Assembly: GCA_030248215.1 (NCBI GenBank) | Contig: JASANG010002792.1 | Location: 434,001-498,000, forward strand | DNA: 64,000 bases | Source: Enoplolaimus lenunculus | Taxonomy: Eukaryota; Nematoda; Enoplea; Enoplida; Thoracostomopsidae | Direction of reading: 5' to 3' | Shown here: piece after piece, positions 1 through 11,839 of the stretch | How the letters are laid out: each line of letters starts with the position of its first letter | Numbering within the stretch: the first letter of the stretch is position 1 | Position numbers and translations under genes: made by a program | Notes under the pieces: generated by a model | The model's input: only the letters and a program-made list of their open reading frames with translations | Database searches by the model: none | Told to the model about the DNA's origin: nothing

Positions 1-479
1 TTGTTGTGAGATTAAAAGTTTAAAACATTAAGCGTGGATTTGTATTCAATTAAACACATAATATATTCGTATACGACGATTCATTTCACAAAGCCAAACG
101 ATTTGCGCAGAGTAAAATGCGACTGGTTTAAGCGTTTATGAGCATAAAATTGGTTTTCCAGACAAATATTTTCTATGATAAAATTCAAATGCATCAAGTC
201 TATCAATGAATATTTCATGAGTTTTAAACGTAATTAAACACTCTTGTTAATATACAAAATAATTTGCGTACGCTTTATAGACAGTTTAGAAAATCACACC
301 AAAGCTTGTTTTCATGCGTATCCTACTTTGAACTCCATTTTCAAAGTTGAGCTATATCCGATGTTAACTTTGCGTTGGGGTTTTAAAATTTTAAGTCGTT
401 TATTAGCTACAGACTAATTTGCATAATTGGTTAAGCCTAAATTAGGGCTTTCAACTTTATTTCACTAATTATTACACTT

Positions 480-1262
480 ACAAGCAATCTAAATTCAACA
501 TTAAAAGGTTTTTGGGTACGAGGAATCTAAATAGACTGTTTACAAACCTCCAAAACAGATAATTGAGTAGCTAGCTAAAAGATAATTTCCATATTAGCAT
601 TGTTTATAAGCCTAAATATTGACTTTTTAAAATATTTCAGTAATTATTAAGGTTTAAAGCAATCTAATTTCAACACTATAAAGTTTTTACGTGCGAGGAA
701 TTTGTATAAATTGTTTACAAATCTCCAACACAGATAATCGAATAGTTAGCTAATAGCTAATTTGCATATTAGCTTAATTGACACGACAAAATTAAGACTT
801 TTTAAATTATTTCAATACTTATTCGGGTTACTGAAGGTTTTTGGGCGCGAGAAATCTGAATAAATTGTTTACAAACTTCTAAAACCGATAATTGAGTAGT
901 TGGTCAATAGAAAATTTGCATACAAGCATAATTGATAAGCCTAAATTATGCGTTTTTACAATGTTTTACTAATCAGGGTGACAAGCAATCTAATTTCAGC
1001 AATAATGGGTTTTTGGGTGCGAGGAATCTGAATAAATTGTCTACAAACTCTCTAAACCGATAACCGAACAGTTAGTTAATAGCTGATTTGCATATTAGCT
1101 TAATTGACAAGACAAAATTAAGACTTTAAATTATTTCAATAATTATTAGGGTGACTGAAGGGTTTTTGGATGCGAGCAATCTGAGTAAATTGTTTACAAA
1201 CCTCCAAAACCGACAAATGAATAGTTAGTTAATAGCTAATTTCCATATTATCTTAATTTCTT
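480..1262. repeat. Satellite-like tandem array, about five monomers
   Basis: Five diverged monomers follow each other. A shared landmark (a run of T, GGG or similar, then GCGAG) falls near 510, 684, 838, 1009 and 1164, giving spacings of about 174, 154, 171 and 155 bases. The other shared blocks are GCAATCTAATTTCA, AATTGTTTACAAACCTCC and TAGCTAATTTGCATATTAGC. The long/short alternation suggests a two-monomer higher-order unit. A lone related monomer lies near 40620-40850. Confidence 0.75.
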
Positions 1263-1590
1263 ACGTGTCTTCGAGCTTCGCTCAATAAATGTAGTCTCAA
1301 TACGACTGGTATATATATGTACTGTTTTTTTACATTATGACATTTATAGTATGAAGAAAACTTAACAATGCAAGCGTCAACTTCCGTTCAAGGTTCTCCT
1401 AAAAAATGTCAAACGTACCGTTGGGCCGCTGCAGGTCGGAAACGTATATGGAAAGGATTAGAATTACCCTGGAGTTCTAAAATTGCACTAGTAAAGTACC
1501 TATTATTAATATATATGTGTTTTGAATAGATACCAATCATAATCGAGCCCAGTGAAGCCGCATTCTCAAGGCTCTTTTTTGAAGGAGCCA

Positions 1591-1722
1591 CGGGTCCGTA
1601 GCAAAGGGGGGCTGGATGGGCTCAGGTTCCCCTGGAAAAAATCTGGCCCCGCTAGAAAATTTTCAACCTTGCTTGTAAGTGATACGAGAATCCTAGTATG
1701 CCCCTGCTGGGCTACGCGCCTG
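1591..1722. mobile_element. hAT-like MITE
   Basis: The ends are imperfect inverted repeats: CGGGTCCGTAGC on the left, and a right end whose reverse complement reads CAGGCGCGTAGC (9 of 12 match). Flanking 8-mers AGGAGCCA (1583-1590) and ACGAGCCA (1723-1730) match at 7 of 8 positions, as expected of an 8-bp hAT target duplication. The interior is short and non-coding. Related copies lie at 8096-8261, 18051-18209 and 60733-60895. Confidence 0.6.
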
Positions 1723-2277
1723 ACGAGCCATTACGATTTTCAATGGGGAAAAATATTTTAGACTTATGTGTTCTCATAAAACTTTTTTAGAGCCTCATCT
1801 GCCTTTAGGGCCTGTTTAGGTTATGATTCGGCCGTGGTTATGAATGGTGTGTTTACATAATATGTAAGGATGTTTCCAATTAAAACATCACAAAATTTAC
1901 CAATAAACGTGTACATTTGAATGATATTGTGAGACAATTTTTTCACGAAACCTTCAATAAAATATACTTGTTTGCTCCTCAAAGCCAGAAGTTTTGCTGG
2001 TGTTTAGCAAAATACAATGGGGCACAGCAAAAAGGGCATCTGATTTTTAAAACCAAATCTTTACATTAATATGATTTAATGCCAAAAACTGCGTTGCCGT
2101 TCTCGCTCGCTTCGCTTGCAAGGTTTCTTCTGTTATAAACTGCGCAAACCCACAAGCGGGGCAGTTGTTCGATCTTCTACGGCAGCGGCACTCGCGGCAA
2201 TAACCATTATGTCACCATCGTCTTACAGCTAAACTTTACAAAAGAGGATCCAGTATAATTAGTATAATTTTTTACAG

Positions 2278-5200
2278 GTATACGCCATAATTTCTGTTAT
2301 TATCGTGGTTGCAAGTGTTGCGTTAACAATTATTGAAACGATTCCATCGTTACGCATTGAGCAATGCCAACATGTGCCAGAGTTGACAAAATATTACAAT
2401 AATACAACCGATCATCATTCTGTAATTGCTTGGCATTCAAAATTCGCGTATAGTCCGCAACATCGTACGTAACTCTTGTTTTCAATTGCTAAACCTTTTG
2501 CAACGTAAAGTATACTATGAGAGGCAGGGTGTAACCTGATATCTGTTTAGTAAATATTGGTATTCGTTTTTGTTAGAGAAATACCGGAAATTCTGTTATT
2601 TTTTACACTCAAAATTGATGATAAATTACGAGTATATCTCGCAATTTTGCATTATGCTGCAATTGTTTGACATGACATATAAATTAAGAAATTCATCCAA
2701 ACGCTTAAAAACGTCGGTGCATCCACCATTTTTTCTTCGAAAATTTAGAAAGCCCGGTGATTATTTACACGTCCTAATTGAGTTGGCAGAAAAGTCAAAC
2801 ATCTTTGAAACTTTTATACATCAATATCCGTTTTCCGTTTAAATTTCGATATTTTGATCACTACTCGTTTTCATTCCGACCTGCATTTGTATACATGTCA
2901 CAAAATGCAAACTTGTCCACGTCATGTCGGAGGCTTTTCACTAAGACTACAGGGTGTTGTCTTCATTCAAGATACGCACAGTATGAGATTGCTAAACCTT
3001 TTCAGGAAATTGTTAAAAAGTTCCATGTGTTGGTGTTTGAAAACTTAATTTTAGTCGCAGTTGAAAGCATTTTCGCAGTAACAAAGTTATACGGTTCACA
3101 TATGATCGTAGCGTTTTATCTGTATTTCATGGTATCACGACAATTTGTCGCCCGACAACTAAGTCCAAAATTTTATCATCGACTCGACCATTCGTCACCC
3201 ATCATTATGCTTAGGTTTAGGCTTGGGATTAGCTTCACATACTGCTTAGATTTATTCCTAGGCTTTAGGACACTGTTGCACTTGAGGTTGTCGGGCGGTA
3301 ACTTATTGTAGATACGTATACCACACCGGCTTCTAATGGACTAAATTTTAGTTACTCTCTTTTGTCCTTGTACGACTTCCGCTACGCAAGCTTAATTTAG
3401 GAACAGTCTTAGGCTTAGGCTTTGAATTGGGTTCCTGAAACGGCTTTAATAAGATTAAGCATGAACCTAAACCTTTGTCTAAATTTTTACCTAAGTCTAA
3501 GCCTAAGCTCAAACTTAAGTCGCCGCCTTACCCTTCAATATTTCACAAAATCCATATTTTTAATAATCAAGTGGGCCAATGTACAGAATAGGACCGTAAA
3601 AGTAGTATAAGCGTATTACTAAGCCTAATCGTAAACCTACGCCTAAACCTAACCGAGACATTAGTCTAAAGCTTAGGCTTACTCTAGTATTGCAGTCCCG
3701 CAAAAAACATTCCTCCCGTACATGGGCTATTGATTGGTGCTTGCATGATTATAACCGTCTGTATGGCTAACAATATGAGCCGTGATGACACATGGAAATG
3801 TTACAGGCGCTGCAGTTCAAGAGCATCTCGAATATTGCCATCAAGCGCGTCTCATACAAGCGTTCCAGTTGTTTGCGGTAATGTTTCTTGTTTGGTTCAG
3901 CATAGACTATATGCTACGAATCTTCACTGCGCCACGAATACTGATGTTCATGATATCTCCTCTCGGTGAGTTAAAATAACGTTTCATAATAAAAGTAATA
4001 GTTTTCAGAATATTGGATATTTTGAAAATTATGAAAACTGCGAGTTCTTAGATGTTTAACCGAATTATAGAACAAAAATGTGATAAGCTTACTAGTCTAT
4101 CTACTTAAGCGTATAGGTTCACTCTTATTCGGTTTTAAGCTGTCACCATTATACTGAAAATACGAAATTTGAGGCTTTACAAAATCGATAATTGGAATCG
4201 AGCGTAAATGCAACATCCACAATAAAATGTTACGTATTTGGCCTCGGAAATCCCTTTAGCGTCATCCCGATGGTTTCCGAATCTGCCGTTGATTGTGTTT
4301 TGCGCTTTACCTTTGCAAAAAGTTTAATATGTCGATGATGTTTTCAGGCATTGTTGATCTAATGTCAATATTGCCACTATACATCGAGCTATTTATGAAT
4401 CCAATGGCGATAACCGATATTATGTACCCACGACGTTCGACTAAATACAATTTCCCGTTTCGAATCATACGATTTTTTCGACTTCTCAGAATTGTAATGG
4501 TATTTAAATTGGCTCGGTTTTCTTCTGGGCTCCGATTGATGGCTCTGGTGTTGCGTTACAGTATGTCAGCGTTGTCTCTTATACTGTTGTACGGTGCGAT
4601 TTATGTTATTATATTTGCAACTGTGTTGTATTTTGTCGAAGGCGAAGACGTCGATTCTAAGTTTAACAGTATTCCTGCAGCGTGTTGGTGGGCTGTTGGT
4701 AGGTTGTTTTGTCGCTCGATTATTTTTTATTCAATTTAAATTTCACATATTTTATAGCATAGTATTTATTCTGTGATGTGATATGGATGTGTCTTTCAGA
4801 CACATATAAGGTTCAAGGGTGTAGGCAAGATTTCATTTCGAAAAAGTATAGCCGGAATTTTGAGTAAAAAATTTTTTGCCGTTCAGGATCAACCAGGTTA
4901 TAATAAACAGTGCAAACGTGTGCTAATTTTTCGTCTCTCAAATTTTTCGGGATAAAGCTGCGATATTTTTCCGCTCTCTCCTTGTATACGTCTCTGGAAA
5001 CGTTGACTTAATTATGTTCTGATATTTTTTGATCTAATATTACATTTTCAGACATGGTAGTAGCTGCCAAGTTTGACCATAACTTTAGAAATGCGTTTGT
5101 GTCTGAATTTAGATTCAGAGATTTAGACACGACCCTGTCAGAATGATTTACAAAAAAATTAACGCGACATATGTGGGCTATTAAATGACCTTCGTTATAA

Positions 5201-7169
5201 TTTGTTACGGCCATTGTAAAGAACAGGGGTGGAACAGCATTATAAGCATATTCCTAAGCCTAAGCCTAAGCCTAAGCCAAGCAAAAACAATAGTCTAAAG
5301 CTCTTAAGCTTATCTATTCTAGTCCCACAGAAAAACGTTCCGCCCCTGATCTTTACATATTCCTTTGTTACTGTTGAGTGTAATATTTTAGTAACTTTCA
5401 TCTTGTTGTATTTAGTTGCTTTTTTTCAGTAACTCTAACAACACTTGGATACGGTGATATGGTTCCGCATACGCCGTGGGGCAAATTAGTTGGCGCAGCG
5501 GCGACCGTAATATCGATCTTGATCCTTGCGTTTCCAGTATCAATCATCGTTGACAATATGAAAAAAGCCTACAGCGAACTGAATGCCGAACAAAAACGAA
5601 CTAAACGTATCAAGCTGCGTAAGCCGTCATATTTGCGAAATAAGGCATGGTCCAGAAGTTTTTCGTCGTTTTCAAGCGGTAAGAGAAGCAGGGTCGCAAG
5701 TATTTATAGAATGGAACTTTTCGTAGTTGGCCTGTTATCTTTTTCCTGTATGACAAGTCTTCATTCCCGAGCTGAATGTTATTGATAGCGTTCATAGAAG
5801 TTTGGAGCAGGCAAAATTTCCTGGTCTCCTTCGAGACCTCATATTTTATTTTCTGTTGTCAATTTCAGGTTGCTGGCTGAGCAAGTTGTTATCACCAATC
5901 CTTGCGTCGGCCGTATACTAAAGTGATTATTAAGAACTCCGGTGTTTCGTTTTTGCAATACTTTGCACTTGAAAAGATTTTGCAACTACTTTATTGCAGT
6001 TTAATATGTTTAACCAAATTCATTTATAGTGATATTCTGATTTCGCTGTAAATCCGTGCGTTTCGAGCTTCATAAAGTAATGATCTTGAATCAACGAAAA
6101 TGGTTGACATAAGTTAAACGCGAGAGGTCCAAGTAATTGAAGCCTGGATTGATAAATAATCAACAGTCCGGTATCGAATCGCAAATTAATAGACGCTCTG
6201 GAAAGACGAAATAAATATCAGTCGCCACACCTCCTAAAGTCGAGTGAGTCACTACAGTATATAAAATTCATTGTGATCGTACAAACATTTGAAGACTAAA
6301 TTGTCGCGCATCAAATTTGTAGTTTTTGTTGAAGCTTTGTGCAAAACGCGATTTTAATTAATAATTTTATAGGTCAGCAAAGCATGCCACGACGATCTAT
6401 TCCAATCGCAATTACACCTCGAACTTTATCGACTTTGGAAACTGAAATTAATAACGTCGGAATAAGGCTTCCAGACGAGGATAGCACTAACTCAGTAGTA
6501 GAGTCACCAATAGTAGACAACTCTGTCTCGTACCTAGCATCACCAGATGAACTTGACACTCCGGAGCCAGTGACTGACCACCTGGAAGGCCGCCATATTC
6601 AGCGATTCCACGATTTCTCTTCGTCATCAGCGCCAGATATGCAAAGTTTTGCCAGTTTTCCCACGCCGGTATCCGGTTTCAATCAAATTGTTCCCATTAC
6701 AACAGACGTCGATTCGCACCGAACTCAACAGGATGGATGCCAAGATGCGGGCGGTCGCAAATTTACATGGTCACCAAGTTATGTTGCAAAACGTGCGTCC
6801 TTGAAGCTTGCAGGCACACTTGATAAACACAGTGGCCTCAAACGACGTAATACGTCAACATTTCAGTTGAAATCAAGTCATAAAGTGAGCCCTGGATCCG
6901 ATTATCAAACAGACACCAATCAAATTCTACCAACCGTAACCTGGTTGCAACATTATTTTAATAAGACAAATGCAGAAAATTTGAAACCAAATTCTGAAAA
7001 TTTAAAAACAAATTCTGAAAATTTAAACACAAATTCTGAAAACTTAAACACAACAAATAAACAGTCTTCACCTTCTGCGCGAATTCGCAGCGTTGCGCGA
7101 GATGGATGCCTTGAAACTGTACCCGAGGAGTCAAATACGTCCCGGCAAATCGATAATACTGATTTTTAA
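2278..7169 (+). CDS. Voltage-gated potassium channel (Kv family), C-terminal five exons
   Basis: Pore-forming or modulatory subunit of a tetrameric voltage-gated K+ channel of the plasma membrane. Exons are 2278-2464, 3807-3965, 4348-4698, 5430-5678 and 6373-7169; all joins have GT/AG ends and matching phase, and the sum is 580 codons plus stop. In this partial protein S1 is about residues 1-25, S2 about 77-103, S3 about 117-133, S4 about 153-175, the selectivity filter TLTTLGYGD is 233-241 and S6 about 253-272. The SIPAACWWA pore turret resembles Kv2/Shab. The tail beyond residue 315 is polar and low complexity. Two changes stand out: the fourth S4 arginine is methionine (M166), and the S6 PxP motif reads PVS (267-269). 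The S6 end ILAFPVS...YSEL recalls electrically silent vertebrate Kv6/Kv8 subunits. The T1 tetramerisation domain must lie left of the window. AATAAA follows at 7273-7278. Kv identity is firm; the subfamily is inferred. Confidence 0.93.
2524..2870. repeat. Dispersed repeat family R, copy 1 (Kv intron)
   Basis: About 350 bases, starting near AGGGTGTAACCTGATATC and ending near ATCAATATCCGTTTTCCG. The same blocks (TTACGAGTATATCTCGCAATT, a GCTGCAATTGTT-type block, CACGTCCTAATTG) recur in the same order at 15530-15945 and 37040-37350, and partly near 55870-56190. The ends resemble CGGATATCCGTTT/CCGTTTACACCC, suggesting a non-autonomous DNA transposon. No coding capacity seen. Confidence 0.55.
3203..3530. 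repeat. Degenerate TTAGGC tracts in a Kv intron
   Basis: Interrupted runs of the nematode telomere hexamer on both strands, for example TTAGGTTTAGGCTTGGG near 3211 and CCTAAGTCTAAGCCTAAGC near 3490. They are not in register and are heavily mutated, so this is an old interstitial tract and not a chromosome end. Confidence 0.7.
3573..3728. mobile_element. TTAGGC-carrying MITE (family T), Kv intron copy
   Basis: The left end GGGCCAATGTACAGAATAGG and the right end, read backwards as AGCCCATGTACGGGAGGAAT, form an imperfect inverted repeat. The interior (about 3620-3690) is CCTAAGC/TTAGGC-like repeat. It matches the design of the clearer copies at 16357-16592 and 53525-53673 but is more diverged. 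Confidence 0.5.
5208..5361. mobile_element. TTAGGC-carrying MITE (family T), Kv intron copy
   Basis: Inverted ends of about 27 bases: left CGGCCATTGTAAAGAACAGG followed by GGTGGAAC; right reads backwards as GGAATATGTAAAGATCAGG followed by GGCGGAAC. The interior starts with four clean CCTAAG units (5250-5275). It sits in the intron before the pore exon, about 70 bases from the splice acceptor. Confidence 0.65.
6961..7051 (+). repeat. 21-bp coding repeat in the Kv C-terminal tail
   Basis: Four near-identical 21-base units encode the heptad N-S-E-N-L-K/N-T inside the last Kv exon. The unit length is a multiple of three, so copy-number change would not shift the frame. The encoded peptide is polar and probably disordered. 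Confidence 0.85.
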
Positions 7170-8095
7170 AAAATGAAAAAAAATCGTCAAAATTATATTC
7201 AACGCGGAATTATCTACGAACGACGAATCAAAAATTGGGCCAACAAAGAAATCTATAATGAATTTTACTTGTAATAAAACGTGACATGCATGAATTTTGC
7301 GTTAGCCTAATTTTTCTGTGCATAAAAAGTGTGGAATTACGATAATTCGTCGACCGACTGCCCGTTGATCCAAAACTTGTCATCCAAAATTGTCATCCAA
7401 AATCGCGTCAATTCGGCAATTTGTTAACCATCATTTATTTTTGTTTTAGGCTGAAGATTTCGAATTAAGATTATGCCTATAAGTTTAGATAAGACAGTGC
7501 CGGGCAGTAAGTTGTCCGGCAACGAATTTTAGATTCAGAAAGCGTAGGTACCATTTTTAATCAAAACGACTGGTTTATCCGTTCAGGATAGGTTCAATAA
7601 AGCAAGATGACTGTGCAATTTACAACAGATTTTTCTTTTTTGCACCTTATCGCCTTATGAACATCATCTGTACAGCTCAACTGTGTTTATACTGAGTAAT
7701 AAAATTACGTTTTGAGCAAACAAGGCGTGGGAACTATATAATTATTCACAGGCTTGTTTGAAACGCATGACCAAAATTTTCTCCGATGCCGTGGGCAACG
7801 CACTCGTTGGGGTAATCAAGCGCAATGGTGGGTTTATGAAAGTTCGACGTTACAGGCCGTGGGATATTAGTGGAAAGCTGGCAATCTATTAACCAGAGCA
7901 AAACCAGCCTAAAGCTAATCGCAATTGAGTACGAAATTTTAACACAGAAATTTCGATTCCTGTTGTGTGGCCGCATTGGATTCACCAGTGCTCGATCCGC
8001 ACTAAACCCGGTAAACGAGCCCCTCCCCAATGTTATAAAAATAAGTAGAACGAATGCTGTGAAAATAGAATATTAAGTAGTTAAACGGATACGGC

Positions 8096-8261
8096 CAGGC
8101 CCGTAGCCAGCTCACCGTTCTGGGGAGAGGCTAAAAATTCTTCAGGAGAAGCATTCAAGGGTTTTCAATGGGTTACAATCAAGATTGAAAACTTTCTAGG
8201 TGGTGCCCAAAATTTTCCAGAGGGACTGAGCCCCCCTGGCTCTCCCTCGGCTACAGGCCCG
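8096..8261. mobile_element. hAT-like MITE with perfect 8-bp target duplication
   Basis: Terminal inverted repeats CAGGCCCGTAGCC and, reversed from the right end, CGGGCCTGTAGCC match at 11 of 13 positions. The flanking 8-mer GATACGGC is identical on both sides (8088-8095 and 8262-8269). An 8-bp duplication with CAGGC-type ends is diagnostic of hAT elements. The 166-base interior is non-coding. Confidence 0.82.
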
Positions 8262-9432
8262 GATACGGCACTCGATGTAGCTTAACTTTTCCCATCATAG
8301 AGAACTTACGTACGTATACTGTGAGCATTGAGCAACAAAGTGAAAGCTTTGCACGTAAGCACTGATGGTTTCATGATTCTCATTGTTCGTGGTTCTAAAT
8401 AGTCAAAAAATCACCTGTCCTGCGCACTGTGAATTTCGTACACAGTACTCCGCTGCTCACGGTGGAGACCTACACAGCGAATCGAGCTATGAACGTGGTG
8501 AAAAACTACGCAAGTGAAGAGAGCGAGAAACTAGAAATACTTTGTGTATTTTATCTCAATTGAACGTATGTTAATTATAGTGCCCACCTGTGCCCCCCCT
8601 TTTTCATTATTCTGTGATACGTGCCCCCTTCGGCTCCCAATATCCGTACGCCTGAGCCAAGATAACACGGCTGATGTATATAAATAATTGAACCAACAAT
8701 GCTTTCGTTCGCTGGGACTCATTTCTTGTATAAAAAGTGTCCGATGTCCTAACTTCTGAATTGGCACATTGGTACATGATTCTACATATATAAGCAGGGT
8801 TGGGTACCGGAAAAAACCTACGGAATAAAACGGTTTTTTCCGGTTTCTTTCTGTTTTTTGAGGGAGTGGAAAAAACGGAAAAAAAGCTTTATTTAAATGT
8901 TAGTAAAATTACACGCAAAACTACAACAAACGTCGCGGAAAGGAATTCGTTTTTCCTTTATTTCGCAAGAATCAGCGGCAGATCATGGAATTTGTAAAAT
9001 GGACGCCCTCACAAGATATGAACTCGCGAGCAAAGCGAGTGAAAACGCAAACACAATTTTAGACTTTAGTGTGAAGCCTTATTAATATACAAAACTTTGG
9101 CTTTGATTCTAGTTGGGCCCCTAGGCCGGACTAATCCCACCTTGTATAGGCCAGTGGGAGGAATAGGGGCATACATCGATCTCCGAAATTTGCTGAAAGA
9201 CCAGGAAAACGCATGTTTACAGACTTGTAGAGTACTCAGCTTGATTCTCGTACCCTCCTACAATGAATTCCAAGCTAAACCCCTGGTGTGTTTGCGAAAG
9301 GAATGGTATTCGCTCTGACAGGGTCAGGGTCGGTCTTACCGAGTGCGGTCCTCACAAAAGACAACTGTGCAGTTCCTAAAATAACAAATTTTTATGTCCC
9401 AGTTTGTTTTGTACCTTCGTTCTCAAACGCTA

Positions 9433-9807
9433 TTGTAGTGACCCGAATAACAGGGGGTCTCCATTTTGAGCCTCAATCAATAGAAGTCCGTATCTCTAAT
9501 AAGTGTCTGTAAGCTGATAGTGTCCGTCAACCGCAGAGTCCATAAATGTCAACTATGTTGTGTTCGAAACTTTAAAGCATACTTAAGTTTTGAAAGTACA
9601 TTCCTAAGTATGACCTTGCATTATAGCTCAAACGTTTCATACATGTCAAAAACGTCTAATTCAACGGATAGTTGCAATGCCGTATGTATATTAATAACGA
9701 AGGGCAGCAGATGGCGGGTTAAAAATAAACAGTCCTCAACCGAACAACAGGGGGTGCCCTCTGGAGAGGCAAAATAACTATCAGTCCCCCTCTTCGGGTT
9801 CATACAG
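9433..9807. mobile_element. MITE family P (CTGTAGTGACCC ends), TA target site
   Basis: About 375 bases bounded by TTGTAGTGACCCGAATAA on the left and a right end of the CGGGTNACTACAG type, with TA directly flanking both ends (9431-9432 and 9808-9809). TA duplication points to the Tc1/mariner class. Interior blocks such as ACTTAAGTTTTGAAAGTACA and TTCAACGGATAGTTGCAAT recur in the copies at 14709, 20422, 21456, 30627 and 57130. Confidence 0.75.
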
Positions 9808-11839
9808 TACTCCCTCTGTAAGTGCATGAAGCAAATTATCAATTTTCGAGGCGTGCAGCATTGGGTCCCACAGACTTTTATATGCGGGGTGCAAATGCTG
9901 GCCCTGTACTATTAATTCATAGCTTACAAGTAGTTGCCTGTATACAACGCAACGGATAGCTACGGCACTTTCTTAAACCTCTGGTAATTTCTCAAAGGCG
10001 GACGCAGGGTGAAAATCGTTGCGTCTCCTCTCGCCTCAGCAGTCCTACGGTGCCGAAAATTAAACGATACAAATGGTTTTCTAAAATCAAAAAAATTCCA
10101 GTTCCATCTTTGCTACTATATACACTTCTTTAATCTTAAAATGATTGCTATATCTGTGATTTTGCTGCGTTTCTTTGATGCAACATTTTATTACAGATAT
10201 ATACTGCCTTTAGTTCCCACCTAATTGCTAATTAATTTTATTTTCCACATATATCAACAAAATTACCAACAATCAATCCCACAAGTTTGTATGGGGTACG
10301 TTAACATATACACCCACCCGAAACCTGGACACGTCCAAAATTAACATGAGACGAAACCTTTTATACCTGAATACCTGTTGTCCGTTTCCGTTATTTTGCT
10401 CACCATCCGTTTTATGCGGAGTCGCTTGAGAAAATATAGGGCAGCCTACTTTTATGGAACAATTCTTTACACTCATAGAGTATACTATGAGCAACTAAAT
10501 ACGAATAGTATACCAGCTATACAGATACTCGAAATAGTATTTAACCATTCTAACATATACGCGCAGTGCAAAATTTCCACAAGAAGTTAGATCCCCTCGG
10601 GCTCAAGCGCCAAACTCCAATACTCAGTGGTAATCGTAAACGCCTCCAACCCGTGAAACTGGTGATCGAATCTTACCTTGAAAATACATCTCATATGCAA
10701 TTGAAATTCTCTAAATTAATCTCATATGAAACTGAAACTATTGATTGAGAAAGGGTTAAAGAACAACAGGTGCGAGTTAACTTCGATGCTACTATATTTA
10801 TTTTTGCAGCATCCAGAACGTCTTATTGTTTTTGCGTATCATTAGGTATTTTTGCACACTAAACGCTCAATGAAACGAAAAAAGACAAATTTCAAAGTAA
10901 ACCCAATCATTGGCTGATACAAGGGGGCAGCCACCCAGAGACACCTTGCAGCGGTTAATACCAAAACTTTGCGCTAAGATATAAACCAAAAAATTTTGTT
11001 TTGCTCTTCGTTAGATCCGCCACTAAACCTGGTTTATTCGAAACTGCTGTAAATCAGGCAACCGTAAAAACTGGTTGTTTATCGCCGATCGATATCAATG
11101 CATTATGTTTCAAAATACATAAACATGAAAATAGTGTCAGCCAATAATAATCGCCCACTCGGTCTGTTAAAACAGTTGAAACTTTACAAGCACTATTGTT
11201 TGGAGTTTGCAATATGTTTTTCAATCAGATCAAAATATTTTGTTCCTATAAAATATACACGAAACCTTTAATGTCACATTTTGGACGCTAAAACAACTAC
11301 TTACGGTAATTTTTGCTTGTGAGACCGAAAGTTGAGATGTAAAATTCAGTTAATAGAATGCAGCAAAATCGTACTTGTTTTCACAGCAATTTTGGATCTC
11401 ACTTTAATTTTTTTTAATTCTAATGCAAAATTTTGAATATATAATTTTTTAAGGAGCATAGTATTCGTTCAAGGTTTACACGCGTTGGGGTTGTAAGGTT
11501 AACGCAAAAAAGATTTTAAGTAGAGCTAATATATACTTAGATCATTTTAAAAATATTCACGCGTTAAAAACGCAATCTGATGAATCTGATGATATTTTTT
11601 GTGGCTGAAACAAATTCGTTATTTTGAACGATGAAGAAAATCACAGACTTAGCATTCGAATACCAGACGCTTTAATGGGCGGTATAACATTAGTCTAAAG
11701 CTTAAACTAGCTCTATTATAGCCCCTTCGGAAAACGATCCGGCCCTGTTCTATACATGGGTCAAAACTTTATTAACAGTGAAGTGCGACGAGCGCTCACG
11801 CTTTAGTGTACAATTTGTACTGTTCGTGCATATAATAAT

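Larger units (their letters stand above)
1..2277. other. No gene seen; left flank of the Kv channel
   Basis: No coding exon could be supported here. The Kv gene that starts at 2278 is missing its N-terminal T1 domain, so this stretch is probably one of its introns, with the T1 exons beyond the left edge. It holds a satellite-like array (about 480-1262) and a small hAT-like MITE (1591-1722), listed separately. The rest is AT-rich with no recognised signal. Confidence 0.5.

Noticed and set aside
3203-3530. TTAGGC runs as a true telomere.
   Set aside because: Strongly degenerate, on both strands, flanked by a channel gene on both sides; interstitial only.
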